Assembly: GCA_900074885.1 (NCBI GenBank)
Contig: FJUW01000076.1
Coordinates: 124,001-188,000, forward strand
Direction: 5' to 3'
From: Rhynchosporium graminicola
Lineage: Eukaryota; Ascomycota; Leotiomycetes; Helotiales; Ploettnerulaceae
DNA: 64,000 nt
Numbering within the stretch: the first letter of the stretch is position 1; the number at the start of each line of letters is the position of its first letter. Positions 35,206 to 47,446 of this stretch are shown one piece after another. Made by a program: the position numbers and the translations under genes. The notes beneath the pieces are model-generated. The model worked only from the letters and a program-made list of their open reading frames with translations. It searched no databases and had not been told where the DNA came from.

Positions 35206-36482
35206 ATGCATTCATTCTTGACCGTCCTGCCCCTTGTGGCGACTGCTCTCGCAGCTCGTCCGTACCTGAATGAACCTGATACTGGGTAAGTACCACTCAA
35301 AACCACAATAATTCCGAAAAACGATCTAAGCAACCCCAGCATCGAAGATGTTCTCGGCTCTACTGCTAAAGGAGAACTCCCACCTCTAGCCTCCATGATC
35401 GGACTCCCAGATTTTGAATGGGCCGCCAGAAAGTACATGAACACTACCGCCTACACCTACTACCGCAACGGCGCCGCAGGAGAATGGAGCTACCGCAACA
35501 ACCTCGAGATCTTCTCCCGCTACAGATTCCGTCCTCGAGTTCTTGGTGCAGATGTCACGGGTATCGAGTCGACTCTTCCAACTACCCTTCTCGGATACAA
35601 CTTTTCCATGCCGATTTTCATTTCTCCAGCTGCGAGAGGTGCATATGCGAATGTGAAGGGAGAGGAGGGACTTGTAAAGGCTGCGGGTGAAGCGGGGATT
35701 TTGTATATGGCTTCGGGATTTTCATCCCTGACCATGGAGCAGATTTCCGCTATGAAAGTCAACAACGGAACTCACGGTCCCCAAACTTTGTTCCAACAGG
35801 TAAAAATTCCCCTTGGACTTCCAAATGCAAAACACCAACTCACAAATCAAAGATCTACCTCTCCGAAAACATCACAAAGAATGAAGCGGACTTCAAGCGC
35901 GCCCAAGCCACCGGCGCCAAGGCAATCGTGATGACCGTCGACTCAGCAGGAGATGGTGACCGTCACCGCGCGGCACGCTACGGTGTCGGATCCGCAGACT
36001 CCGCATACACCTACCAAACCTGGGATTACTTCAAGCAGCTCCAAGCTCTGACCCCATTGCCCATCATCATGAAGGGTATAATGACCGTCGAAGATGCCAA
36101 AATTGCATACGAGAACGGCGTCAAAGCTATCATCCTGTCCAACCACGGCGCTCGCCAACTTGACGGTGCACCTTCTTCCCTCGAGACCGCACTGGAAATC
36201 TATGCCGAGGCTCCGGAACTGTTCAAGAAGATGGAGATATACGCTGATGGTGGTGTGAGATATGGATCTGATGTTCTTAAGCTCCTTGCACTTGGTGTTA
36301 AGGCTGTCGGCTTGGGAAGATCATTCATGTACGCCAACTGCTATGGTACTGAAGGTGTTGCCAAGGCGATTTCTATTTTGAGGAGAGAGATCTCTATTGA
36401 TGCTGCGAATTTGGGTGTTCCAGATTTGAAGAAGATCGACCCCAGCTATGTTAAGTGGCAGAACAACAATTGGTGGTCTTGA
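35206..36482 (+). CDS. FMN-dependent alpha-hydroxy-acid dehydrogenase/oxidase, secreted
   Basis: This (S)-2-hydroxy-acid oxidising enzyme is of the lactate oxidase/glycolate oxidase family. Three exons (35206-35285, 35340-35799, 35853-36482) give about 389 aa. An N-terminal signal peptide (HSFLTVLPLVATALAARP) replaces the cytochrome b5 domain of flavocytochrome b2. Active-site features are the catalytic-Tyr region TYYRNGAAGEWSYRNN, FISPAARG, the FMN-binding Lys in PIIMKGIMTVEDA, and His and Arg of SNHGARQLDG, followed by ADGGVRYGSDVLK and GLGRSF. If secreted and using O2, it would produce H2O2 outside the cell, which is inference. N-glycosylation sequons (NTT, NIT) fit secretion. Confidence 0.88.
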
Positions 36483-36962
36483 GTGGTTGTTGAGATGGTG
36501 TAGAAGTTCAATTCGTTGTATATACATTATGGCATGGATTGATAAGTCGCATACACCTAGGGAGCTTGGGCGTCAGCTTTGAATGAATCTGAGCATTGAC
36601 ATACAAACACAAGCCCAAGCCATCAGCCTTTTTGATCATGCAGGCATTGAGGATGTGAGGGTCAGAATTTCTTCATGGGGATAGCCAAATGCTGCTTAGT
36701 AATATGAAGATAGGGTCCTAGTTATTAGGATCATCGCTTATCATGATGAGCAGACCTAGTGATCTGACGGCAGAACCAGAATAATTTACGGAACTGCAGC
36801 TTACACAGCTGCAAACGGACATTGCTTTGAAGAAGAGAAAACAAAAAGGGGGTTTATTTTTCTTCTTTGTCCGGAAACATTGATCATTAGATAATTGACT
36901 ACAACTGCATGTGGCAGGAGTCGCAAGATACAAGAAGTAAATCGTCCTCATGGTGAACAAAA
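36483..36962. other. Convergent intergenic region
   Basis: The 3' ends of the hydroxy-acid oxidase gene and the MPDU1-like gene face each other. No gene is visible. Confidence 0.4.
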
Positions 36963-37873
36963 TCATCCACGTCTGCGAGTTGTAGGACTCTTTCCCTTGG
37001 GAGTTGAAGTCGATGCACCAGAAGTAGCCGCCAGAGGGATCTTCTCTTTTCGCTTGGTCTGAGTAGATTTTTTGGCCGGCGCATTCCAATAGTAGACCAT
37101 CTGTGCAGCCAAGACGGCGTTTAGAGCGAATCCAGCAATAAAGCCGTACAATATCAACTTGTCATCCACTTCCTGGATTGTGGTGAAAATTCGTGAGAGG
37201 GAGCCGAGGAGGTAGTTGAAGACCTGAGATCATGAAGTTAGTATGTGGTGTAGAGCCTTTAGATTGAAAGACTTACAGCGAAAGCACTCAATTGCCCCGT
37301 TCCACCTTCCTGCCACACAGCAAGAATCTGCGGCAACTTGGCAGCAACCCCCAAAGCCCCAGCACCAGCCTGCAGATAACCTAGAGTTCTCATATCTACA
37401 ATCCCCTTGCTAAAGAGCGTGAAAGCACCCGTCGCCAACGCCGCCACGAAAAGCCCAGCCGCACTCGCCTTGCCACTATAATGCAATACCAAAACGGCAA
37501 TAACCACATTTTGCACCATAATCAACCCCGTCTCTCCGTACGTGCTGAACGGAAACTCTTGGCGCACATTGTAGGCCAAGGATATCAGATAGGCGGATGT
37601 TTCGAGAAGATAGGATAGGAAGGATATTCCCGAGGCGGATCGCGACTTTATGAGCTTCAGGATTTGGGGAACCTTGACGATGGATGATGCGCCGATTATT
37701 CCGACGCCGAGGCCTTTGGAGATGGCGAGCTTAAGGCATTCGCTGGATGATATGTCGATGTCGTGGATAAGGGACTTGTAGCAGGTTTCGCCGAGGATAG
37801 AGACCCCGAGGTCGTGAATCGGAGCAGGCAGGTTGTGGGTAATGGGTTGGAGAGCGCTACGGAGGGTATCCAT
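36963..37873 (-). CDS. Mannose-P-dolichol utilization defect 1 (MPDU1/Lec35)-like PQ-loop protein
   Basis: This is a multi-pass ER membrane protein needed for use of dolichol-phosphate mannose and glucose in N-glycan and GPI synthesis. Two exons (37873-37277, 37223-36963) give about 285 aa. The two PQ-loop motifs are visible: SSIVKVPQILKLIKSRSASG and VAAKLPQILAVWQEGGTGQLS, each followed by hydrophobic helices. The family feature of an N-terminal cytosolic/luminal segment ending CLKLAISKGLGVGI is present. The C-terminus is basic (KKSTQTKRKEK... TRRRG), consistent with ER retention. The start at 37873 (MDTLRSAL) matches family length; the frame is open further upstream but lacks homology. Confidence 0.88.
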
Positions 37874-39035
37874 GATAAAAATTTGAAAATGAAAGAACCG
37901 AGAAACTATTCCTAAAGAACTGCGAATGTGATGGGAGTGTCGAAAGGGGGGGTAGTTGAAAGTCAGGGTGAGAAATGAAGAAGTACATATCATGGGCCAT
38001 GAGACGACGCTGTCAATACCGGAATAACGTTTCACCGAAGGAAAGTAGAAGTTTTTCCGGCTACCCCTTTTCACTCCTTTCGTTTTCGTCAATGACCGAT
38101 TATACTTGCTGTTAAATCGTGAGATCGATTGCCTGCTCAACAGAATCCTGCATATTGAGTTTCAGGGGACTTTTTGCATATACTCTAGACGTCTTCTGGT
38201 GCTCAGTACTTGGATGGCAGAGTTTGAGACCAGCTTCACTTGACTGACTACCAGCATTGTTTACTTTTCAATATTGCCCTGTTTTGATAGCAAGCGAGCG
38301 TCAAACCTTTTGTCTACAACGGTTGCTGTTGCTAGTTTTCCCATTTTTCGCTTGCTTAGAAGGATATTGCACTGCACTTGAAACACCTCTAACCCCAAGT
38401 ATGCTTGTGACTTGGCTTATTCAAAATTGGTAGCGTCCACTTTTCTGCCCTGGCTCAATCTATTCCGCTTTGAACGCCAGTACTCCGATGAGCAAAGGCA
38501 TGTTACTCAATTTTTAGGTGTCGTCTCTCTGTAAATAGTGGACGCATCTTCGGATTACACCTGAGCAGGATTCTACTCGTGGCTCTTCGCAGCCCTCGAG
38601 CTCGACCTGGGATACTTGGCGCTTCCGCGCCAGCTTTCAAGATGTTCGTCGACCGCACTATCCAAAACTGTAGTTCGGCAAAGAGACAACCTCGAACATC
38701 GACAGCTGAAACCACCACGTATCTTCCAAGTCCTCGACAACAATGTCTGAACGAAGGAATTACGTGGCTGTCTAATGTGGAAGTATGTATTGCCGGACCA
38801 GACATAAATATGTCTCAGGGAACTATAAACAGGGTGGGTATAAGAGAATGTAAGACCGAAGCGCAGCTCAGACATAGCCGGACATAGAACCCAGGCGGAG
38901 CAAGGCAAGGTAATTGGAAGAACAAAGACTGTAGGATTATCTTTTCATGAGGAATCTACTTCGAATGGAGAAAGTGGTATTGGACCAAATCGAGGTTCGG
39001 ATTGGCTTCCTGGATCTACTCCATTATCGACATAG
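37874..39035. other. Intergenic region
   Basis: About 1.1 kb upstream of the MPDU1-like gene. Overlapping open frames near 38500-38900 on both strands have no recognisable product. Confidence 0.35.
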
Positions 39036-39944
39036 CTACTTCGTCTTGCGCCTCATAGTCACACCTCTCCGCTTACTCGCAGCCAAAACCTCGAAATCCA
39101 AAGCAAAACTCGTTCCGACGCCCATAGCCTCAAATCGAATCCCGTCTTTACAGACGTTAAAACCCAACTCTCCAAATCCTCCAGGCGGACCGAGCGTTTG
39201 TTTCATCTCATCCAGCGCCTCTTTTTCGATTTCCAGGTTCCAAGCTAGAATCCGTTGTCCTCCGTTTGGATGGTTGGTTTGTACTCGCTGGAGACGTACT
39301 GTTTGCGTTATCGACTGGGTGTCGGTGTTTTGAACCAGGATCTTGATTGGGATCTGAAGTGTAGTTGAGGGCGAGGAGTTGCCTATGTTGTAGAGGAATG
39401 CGAGGAGGCGGCAAGTTCGTGAGTGAATTTTAGTGAGTTCTCCGTGCGAATCTCGTCGCGGGTTCCTGCCGAACGGGATAATGATGTCTAGCAGCACCAG
39501 AAGAGCATGATGCAGCAACCAAGAGACGGCCATGCTATCCATAAGGCTACGAACGGCATTCGATACCACAAACGGCACAGCATTTTGTTCTACCCTGCGC
39601 ACCATTAAAACAAAGGCCATGCCCTCTAATGTCCTCATTACTACCTCCCCCAAGGCAAACAGAATACAGTGACAAATCCAAAAAGCTGCAATCCCAAACC
39701 AAACTTCCGCGTTCGTTGGAATAGTCTCCGGAGGTAGGACCTTCCTCAGACGATCGGTTTTGAGAAGGAGATATTGGACCGCGAACAAGCACAGGCAAGC
39801 GATGACGTTTGAGATCGAGCCAATTACTTTCTCTACCCAGTCGATCTTGTAGGAATATCTCATCTGCTGCAAGTCATGAACCATGATTAAATTTGCAAGA
39901 TCTGGCCCCTCACTTTCGGCTTTCACATTATCATCAGCCTTCAA
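39036..39944 (-). CDS. Hypothetical membrane protein, 302 aa
   Basis: A single open frame starting MKADDNVKAESEG. Hydrophobic segments at about residues 42-65 (ISNVIACLCLFAVQYLLL), 85-110 (WFGIAAFWICHCILFALGEVVM) and 140-160 (SWLLHHALLVLLDIIIPF) predict about three membrane helices. A soluble C-terminal half follows (LQIPIKILVQNTDTQSITQTV). I do not recognise the family. The start is the first ATG of a long frame and could be preceded by a small exon. Confidence 0.6.
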   Translation of the reverse strand: MKADDNVKAESEGPDLANLIMVHDLQQMRYSYKIDWVEKVIGSISNVIACLCLFAVQYLLLKTDRLRKVLPPETIPTNAEVWFGIAAFWICHCILFALGEVVMRTLEGMAFVLMVRRVEQNAVPFVVSNAVRSLMDSMAVSWLLHHALLVLLDIIIPFGRNPRRDSHGELTKIHSRTCRLLAFLYNIGNSSPSTTLQIPIKILVQNTDTQSITQTVRLQRVQTNHPNGGQRILAWNLEIEKEALDEMKQTLGPPGGFGELGFNVCKDGIRFEAMGVGTSFALDFEVLAASKRRGVTMRRKTK

Positions 39945-40633
39945 TCAGGAGAAGTTGGAGCCAAGCGAAGAAACGGAGAAACATCAAGAAGTCCGTCAAT
40001 CAAGGCATACTTTTCCTTGGCAAGCTTTCCATACTTTGAATACGCCTACAGAATACGATGCAGGCTCGGTACTCGTACCAGGCTCTCGACAAACGAGTCT
40101 TCCAACCGGGTCTTGCTTTTGAAAAAAAAATCGGTGAATTGCCATCCGAATGCCGGGAAATAATGCAGGGGATGTACGCAGCGCACGGGAAACAGACGCT
40201 CCATTGGGAAGATAATTACGAGAGTGTAATGAAGGGGATTTCCAAGGAACAGAAGGAGAAGCGATGTGGCTGATGATGATCTTCATATTGTTGTCACGTG
40301 CGATTTTGGCATAGTCGAGGGTATACCAGGAATATAGAAGACTAAAGGGTCTTGATGTTGGAAACTAGGCGACCATTCTGGTTGGTTGACCTTAAGAGGA
40401 AGCAATCTACTCTCGATCAATCCAAACAGGACGAGAGTACCCCGAAGAAAGAGTGGCACTTCTGCTGTGTCAGGAAGAGTCGGTGGAGAGACGAATGTCA
40501 ACGAATAAAACTCTCAAGTATTATAAATTACATACGCCTATGAACAAGAAATCCGAAACAAATGAGCTCACCAAATCGATGACTGACAAATGAAAAATTG
40601 GGCAAACTTGGTACAATTATCCGATGTCAATAA
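39945..40633. other. Intergenic region
   Basis: About 690 bases between two minus-strand genes. No supportable gene is visible. Confidence 0.35.
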
Positions 40634-42684
40634 TCAAACAGTAACCCTCCAATTAGCATTCTTATCAACCACGTTTCGAATCTTATAATGACCCTCGCCA
40701 ATCCTCTTCTCAACACTCCAATGCAAATTCGGCTCCAGCTCTCTTACGGCTCTGAATCGTCCCATGTTCATCCGAACAACTTTCTTCCACTCCTCGGTCG
40801 CTTTGTCCTGCACCCGTACTTTAACAGGCCAAAATTCAAGAGCCCACCAACCCTTAGCCAGCTCAAGCTGATCATTAAGGGGTGCAATAGCGTCGAAATG
40901 ATCTTCGACATGTTCAGGCAGAAGGTCGAAAGCAGATAGGGATCTTGAATTCCCTCTTCTGGAAGGATTTGATTCTATCTTATCCTCCTGAATATCTTTG
41001 CCCTCGTCGACACCAAGTGCAGTCGATCTTCTCCTAAGCGGAGGCAGATCTTTTGCCTCATACTTCTCAACTGTCCCAGGCGACGGACCCACAACAGGTT
41101 TTGTAGGCTGTTTATACACCGGCCACACCGTTTTAACATCAATTCCCGTCTCAGCCAACGCAGCAGTGCCGAACAAGATGCCCGTATTACACTCGAAACA
41201 TTGTCTGAGCATCCACCGCAGTGGAATACGGGACAACATATGTCTCTCTCCATTCGCAACCGCACCACCGCCAATATCAGCATGGCATCCAGCAAACCAA
41301 ACCTCAAGAACATCAGTGTGGAAATGGTTATCCGCCGAATGATCAGCCTTCTCGAACTTGGCAGCACGCTTCTCCTGCTCGTCGTTCGAATCCGTGTCAC
41401 TCCCATCATCATCCACACCAGGTGTAGGTTTGACCCCAAAGCACCGTCCCGCCATTCTCTTTAACTTGGCAAGACTCGCAACCTTTTCCTTCCCAGGAGG
41501 AGGCTCATTACAATTCATCATACCTTTCTGCCTAGCAGCCGGGTCCTGGTGTTCATATTGGCACAGTTTGAACTTGGCCCTGTGTTCGTCCAGCGCCATC
41601 GCGTGTCTGAACCCTACATACCACAGGATTAGCAATCTCCTTGCCAGAAATGCTTTGATAAAATGACAAAACATGTCTCGAGATGTTGAAAGCCCCCAAA
41701 GCAAACAGTCCTGGGCTCATCATCACTTACAGACAATACTATTCGTGGGACTTTTCCCAAACGGCAATTTCCTCGGAAAGAAGCCCACACTGCTGACACA
41801 GTCCCAAACACCGACAAAGTACACATTCACATTAATACAGAACGTTTTCTTGAACTGCGCGCTCATCTCCCAGCCGGCCTTTGAGTCGTCTTTATAAAAG
41901 TTGTATGCGAAGGATACTTGGGCTCTGTTATGTTTAGGGAGAAGGCCGACTTTGTGAAGCATGCCGGAGAGACAGCGTACAGTATAGGAACCGCGACTGA
42001 ATCCAAGGAGGCAGATTTTGTCGCCTTCACGGTAGTTTTGCATGATGAACATGTAGGCGTCTTTGATATGGATGCCGAGACCTGAACCAACTGCCATGTC
42101 CACTGGAAGAGGTAAGGTTAGTATGAAAGCTATTGAAGGAAATTTTGAGAGGGAAGTCGAAAGAAATCAACGAGCAAAGATTTGAAGACTTACCAGCAGC
42201 TGAAACACCACCTTTCAACCCGTGGCCATCGTAGGTCCCTATGCCGGATCTGGGATTCGATTTTCAGCAACTATTCTTTTCGATCTGGTTAAGGAATCGG
42301 AATCTGCTAAACTCACTGGTAATAAGTCACTTGAGAAGGATCATCTTTCTTGAGACAAGCAACAAAGTTGACAACATTGCCTAAAAAGCCTTGTTAGCTA
42401 TTTCTCGAGACTTCGCTCAGAAATCTCGTTTGAATATGTCAAGACTTACTGTTGTCGTTATCAAACTTATCGCCAGTTCCATCCAGGCAAATAACAAGTG
42501 TACGAACACGTGGGTATGCTGCATTCGAATCTCTCACAGCACGAATACTCTTTGGCAATACATCATGCACAGAATCTTCCACCGAGGTTTGCATTGTGGA
42601 CAAGGACGTATTCCGTGTCTTGGGATCGTATGTCTGCGTGGGGTATGACCTCGGTCGCCAGTGTTCTTGTATTCGGGTCCCCAT
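40634..42684 (-). CDS. DUF2235 protein with a T6SS Tle1-like alpha/beta-hydrolase domain
   Basis: Five exons (42684-42450, 42380-42317, 42249-42194, 42102-41731, 41613-40634) join in frame to about 568 aa. The fold is that of DUF2235: RTLVICLDGTGDKFDNDNSN at the start, SGIGTYDGHG, the nucleophile elbow LGFSRGSYT (GxSxG), VWDCVSSVG, FRHAMALDEHRAKF, and AGCHADIGGG with the probable catalytic Asp/His. In bacteria Tle1 effectors of this fold are phospholipases. Fungal members are common, often multi-copy and of unknown function, so phospholipase activity here is inference. A Lys/Asp-rich insert (about residues 270-320) separates the two halves of the catalytic domain. There is no signal peptide. 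Confidence 0.88.
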
Positions 42685-44161
42685 GGTGATCTCAGGACAT
42701 ACAAATGATGTCGTGAAGTTCGTGAGATGGATGATCGTGTCTTGAGGTACAGGATTCCGGCAAAGTCAACAATGTAACGGATCAGTCGATTTGATCAGCG
42801 CTGGAAAATGAGTGAGTACTTCCGATCGACTTTGGAGACTTGGCTATCTGTATGTTGACTTCGAAAGTACTTTTGTTACTGGATCGGAGGGAGGCGGAAC
42901 AATTCAGACCGCAACAATCAAGATGTATCTGCTTCACCCAGCGGCAGAAGACACCCTTCTACCCTTGCACTTCATCAAGCGTTCTTCTAGATAAGATTAT
43001 ATTTACCCTGTACGTTAGGTGGGTTACCCTATGCAATACAATATGTCACGCTGCATCTCATCTCCAGAAAATCAACCAATAATTGACCTATGTCAGGTCT
43101 TCCTAGCCTCGGACTATTGTGATCGCAGGCTGTCGAGCCGTTCCTTCGCCTTCGGGCAATCGATACATCGTAATTGCGGACCGGACCGACAGAGTATTGA
43201 CTGACGAATGAAATATTGACAAGAAATCTTGTCTAACTTATTCGAAAGAATCGTACACGCTTGGATGGAACTAAGATCGGCAGTAGTATTGAAGGCTGAT
43301 GATCTGCGACTAAAAATGCAGATCGTAGATCCTGTGTCTGTTATAACATGACAATAATTGACGACAGCACTTCGCTTGAATTACGGTATGAGATAGCGTA
43401 CTACGGTACGATTGAAGAGCTCACACATGCACAGTCACACACCTGCTCCATTGGATAAGAACTCGCATCTCGAGTATCACGAAACGTTTCATCAGATATA
43501 TTGCATATGCACATGTCAGTTCTCAGCCAGCTTTCCTCAGACGCCATCCAAGCAAGCCACCCGGTAAAATGCCATCGATACGAGAGCTGAATTGCTTTTC
43601 TCGCGAACCACCAATCTATTTCCGACATCAATTCCGAATGAAACATCTTGCAGCCCGCTATTTCCAACATCCTTTCGTCAGCAGAAGATGATTACGTCTC
43701 AGGTAAGCAAGGAGAGGAGGATATTCGACACCCCTGAGATTCGCTAACTCATGCAGTTCAGCACTAATGCTGTGTTCCGATTCAACTGGCCTGAATGATG
43801 CGTGAGATTTGTGTGTCAATTGGACGATCGAATGGGAAGAATTTGTTTTCCAATTCGTGCATCTATCTGTGAGATGGTTGTCTTACGGGAGCTCCGTAGC
43901 TCTGCAGATGGGGTGGAAGCTCAATCCCGTAAAGCTGTGATCACTGATAACAAACGAGCTTTGGTTACTTCTGTAATGATCTGCCCCGTTTTCATCTTCA
44001 TACTTATATTCTATGGGTTTTTTTTTTGGCATGTCAACTCATACCTGGCCATAAATTTAGGGTCTTTTTGCAGCTGTAATAAGCTCTAATTCACGAGACA
44101 ATATCCTCTCAACCCATTCATCGTACTCTGTATTTTCAGTCAAGTCAGTTTTTTACCCAAG
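42685..44161. other. Intergenic region between divergent genes
   Basis: About 1.5 kb shared upstream region of the DUF2235 gene (minus) and the Ppo gene (plus). No gene is visible. A T9 run lies at about 44020-44030. Confidence 0.4.
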
Positions 44162-47100
44162 ATGGCTCCATCAGGTCTGAAAACCATCATTGGCTCTCTG
44201 AGGCGGAAACCCACACAAGCACCAGATGGCAAAACAGACGCCCAAGCCTCTCCAACGCAAAAGTCAGAAAAGACATCAATAGGCCATGACATCCTCAGCA
44301 TGGGCGCGAAGAACGCCGCCACAGTAGCCCAAGCAATCACCACTCTTGCCTCGGGCGACCCCATGGACGACAAAGAGCTTCTCCTCGAGAACGGCGTCGC
44401 AATGCTCCAATCCCTCCCCCTAAACAGCGGACTCAGCGAGAAAATCTCCAACGACTTCATTGCTATGCTATGGCATGACCTTCCCCATCCAGCATATGCC
44501 CAAGCTGGTCCAACAGCCAGATATCGAAAGAACGACGGTAGCGGGAACAATCCATGGATACCCGAAATGGGAAAAGCAGGAGCTCCATACTGCCGAACCG
44601 TACCTCCTCTCAAAAACCAAGGTCCTAACCTCCCCGACCCGGAACTCGTGTATGATCAGCTTCTCAAACGAAATGGTGCTTTTCGGCCCCATCCTTCGGG
44701 GTTGAATCGCCTGTTCTTCTCCTTCGCGACAATTGTCATCCATGAGATTTTCCAGACTAATCGGGAGAATCCGTGGATTAACGAGACGTCCGGGTATGTC
44801 GATCTCAGCACTCTTTATGGAAATACAGGAGATAAGCAGGAGCGTGTGAGGACGTACGAGAACGGAACCATCTTTCCAGATTCCATTGCCTCTGACAGAA
44901 TCATGATGATGCCTCCAGGTGTCGTCGCTGTTTTACTCATGTTTTCGAGAAATCATAATCACATCGCTGCGAACATGTTGACCGTGAACGAGGATGGGAA
45001 ATACAAACCATGGGAAACCTTAGACGAGGAGCAGAAGAAATGGTAAGAAATCCACACTGCAATCTTTTCATGCGCTAATCGCCTTTCAGGCAGGACGAAG
45101 ATATCTTCCAGATATCTCGAAATATCAATGTTGGATACTTCGCTACTGTAGTACTGAAAGACTATGTCGCGGCCATTCTCAACACTCCAAGATCCAACTC
45201 AACCTGGTCGCTCGATCTCGGAAAAGAGATCAAACAATCTGGCAAACGTGTCGAGCGAGGAAGCGGAAATGTCGTCTCTGTCGAATTCGCCGTTCTCTAC
45301 CATTGGCACGCGGCACTTAGTGCTGCCGATGATAAATGGATGGAGGATATCCTCAGAAGTGGCATACCAGATCTCAAATCAATTGATGATATGACCACTG
45401 ACATGTTTAAAAAAGTCATGATGAAAAAGGGCCATGAGATGAAGGACATTCCGGCTAGAGAATGGACATTCAATGGCTTGAAGAGAGGTCCTGATGGGAG
45501 TTTCAGTGACCATGATATTGCTGAACTTCTAAAGGACTGCATTGAGGAGCCTGCTCATGCTTTTGGAGCTCATGGTACGCCTGCAAGTTTGAAGATCGTG
45601 GATATCATGGGCCAGCTGCAAGCACGAGATGTTTTTAATGTTTGCACCATGAATGAGTAAGTCTTTCCCCGTTTCCCACGCACATCGTTGACAAGCCAGG
45701 TTCCGAAAATACCTAAACCTCAAGGAGTACGAGACTTTCGAAGACTGGAACCCAGAAAAAGAAACTGCCAGAGCTGCTGAATTACTATACGGCCACATCG
45801 ACAACCTCGAGCTCTACCCCGGTCTGATGGCTGAATGCACCAAGCCAGCTATGCCTGGTAGTGGTGTCTGTCCCGGTCAGACAACAGGACGAGGTATTCT
45901 TGATGATGCAGTTGCTCTTATCCGCGGTGATCGCTTCCTCAGCTACGATTTCAACAGCAGCACCCTGACAAACTGGGGGTTCGCCAAGCTAGGTCAAACC
46001 GTGCCAGGTGCATGCGGAGGTGTGCTTCCCTATCTGTTGTTCAATGGGCTTCCTGGAGCTTGGACCGGTAACTCTTCATATGTCATGTTGCCATTCTATT
46101 CAGTCACTGCAGCAAAGGAGATACTCAAGAAGAACAAGGTGATGGAGAAGTATGATTTCGCGAGACCATCAAGCGACATGGAAGTCATCGGAATCCACAC
46201 CCACGAAGGCTGCAAGAAAGTCTTCGAAGATCGTGAGAGCTTCCGCACCATGTACCAGAAAGCCATCCGCAACTGCACCGACGGTCACGATTTCATGATC
46301 GGTTGGGACGACACAAAACGCCACGACGAGCGATCCACTATCCTCCACAAAGTCATGTTTGACGATAAGTTCGAAGTCAACATGTCCTCGTTCTTCCAAA
46401 CCAACGTGGCCAGACTTATCAAAGATGCCTCGTTAAAATATTCAAACAGCACTCGCCGCTCCATCGATATCGTTCGGGATGTCACGAACGTAGTTCCTAT
46501 CCTCTGGCTCGCAGAACGCTTTGCCATTCCTCTCAAAACGGCGAAGAATCCTCGCGGATTAGTTTCGATACCCGAGGCTTTCATGGCGTATCTCGTACTG
46601 TTCATGTACCAATCATTCAATATAATCCCCGCCAATGAATTCGGCTTGAGGGACGGCGGTATCAAAGCTGGCGAAGCCCTTCGCAAGATCTTTGAAGCTC
46701 ATCTCAAGACCCAACAAGGCTTCAAAGAAGGCGTCGTAGACTGGCTCGCCAAAGGCAGCGCCTTCGAAGTCGGTCCCGAAGCAGACCGTCTTTACCACGC
46801 TCTTAACGACTCGAAGCTCCCAATAGGTGATCTCGTCGGTGATTGTATCGGTATGGGCGCGCCAGTCGCTGGTAACTTGACCCAGCAAGCTTCTCTCCTG
46901 ATCGATCTCTACCTCAGCAAAGGCTACGAAAAATACAAAGCCCGTATCGTCGAGCTCGCACACATGAACACCGAAGCCGCCGAGCGCGAACTCCAAGGCT
47001 TCGTATTCGAAGGCATGCGACACGCCGGCGTCGTTCCAGGCCTCCCCCGCGTCGCCTCAAAAGACCTAACATTTATCGACGGCGCACGCGGCCCCATCAA

Positions 47101-47446
47101 CATCAAAGCTGGCCACACGATCCTTGTCGCTACTTCCAAAGCTGCCATGGATCCTCTCCAATTCCCCAACCCCGAGAAGCTGAACCCGCATCGGCCGTTC
47201 AAGGATTACATCCTGTTGGGCCATGGTCTTCATTTCTGCTATGGTGCCAGGATGGTGGGCTGCTCGTTGGCGGCTACGCTGAGAGAAGTGTTTAAGTTGA
47301 GGAATGTGAGACGCGCTCCGGGACGACAGGGTCATTTTACGATTGTGGAACATGAGTTTGCGGGGGTAAAGATGAGGAAGTATCTAGATGCTAACGCGGT
47401 CGAGAGTCCGATCCCGACGACTCTGACTCTGGAGTACGACGAGTAG
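44162..47446 (+). CDS. Psi-producing oxygenase (Ppo)/linoleate diol synthase-type fatty acid dioxygenase-P450 fusion
   Basis: This bifunctional enzyme makes oxylipins from linoleic or oleic acid. Three exons (44162-45042, 45090-45656, 45700-47446) give about 1064 aa. The N-terminal haem peroxidase-like dioxygenase domain has the Tyr-proximal His motif LYHWHAALS (families usually YRWH), GYVDLSTLYGN and RNHNHIA. A linker (RARDVFNVCTMNEFRKYL-like) leads to the P450 hydroperoxide isomerase domain. That domain has AGNLTQQ (the Asn-x-x-Gln motif linked to isomerase activity), EGMR (ExxR) and the haem loop LGHGLHFCYGAR with its Cys. A PpoC-like loss of the P450 Cys is therefore not seen. Oxylipins of this type control sporulation and mycotoxin output in Aspergillus. 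Confidence 0.92.
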
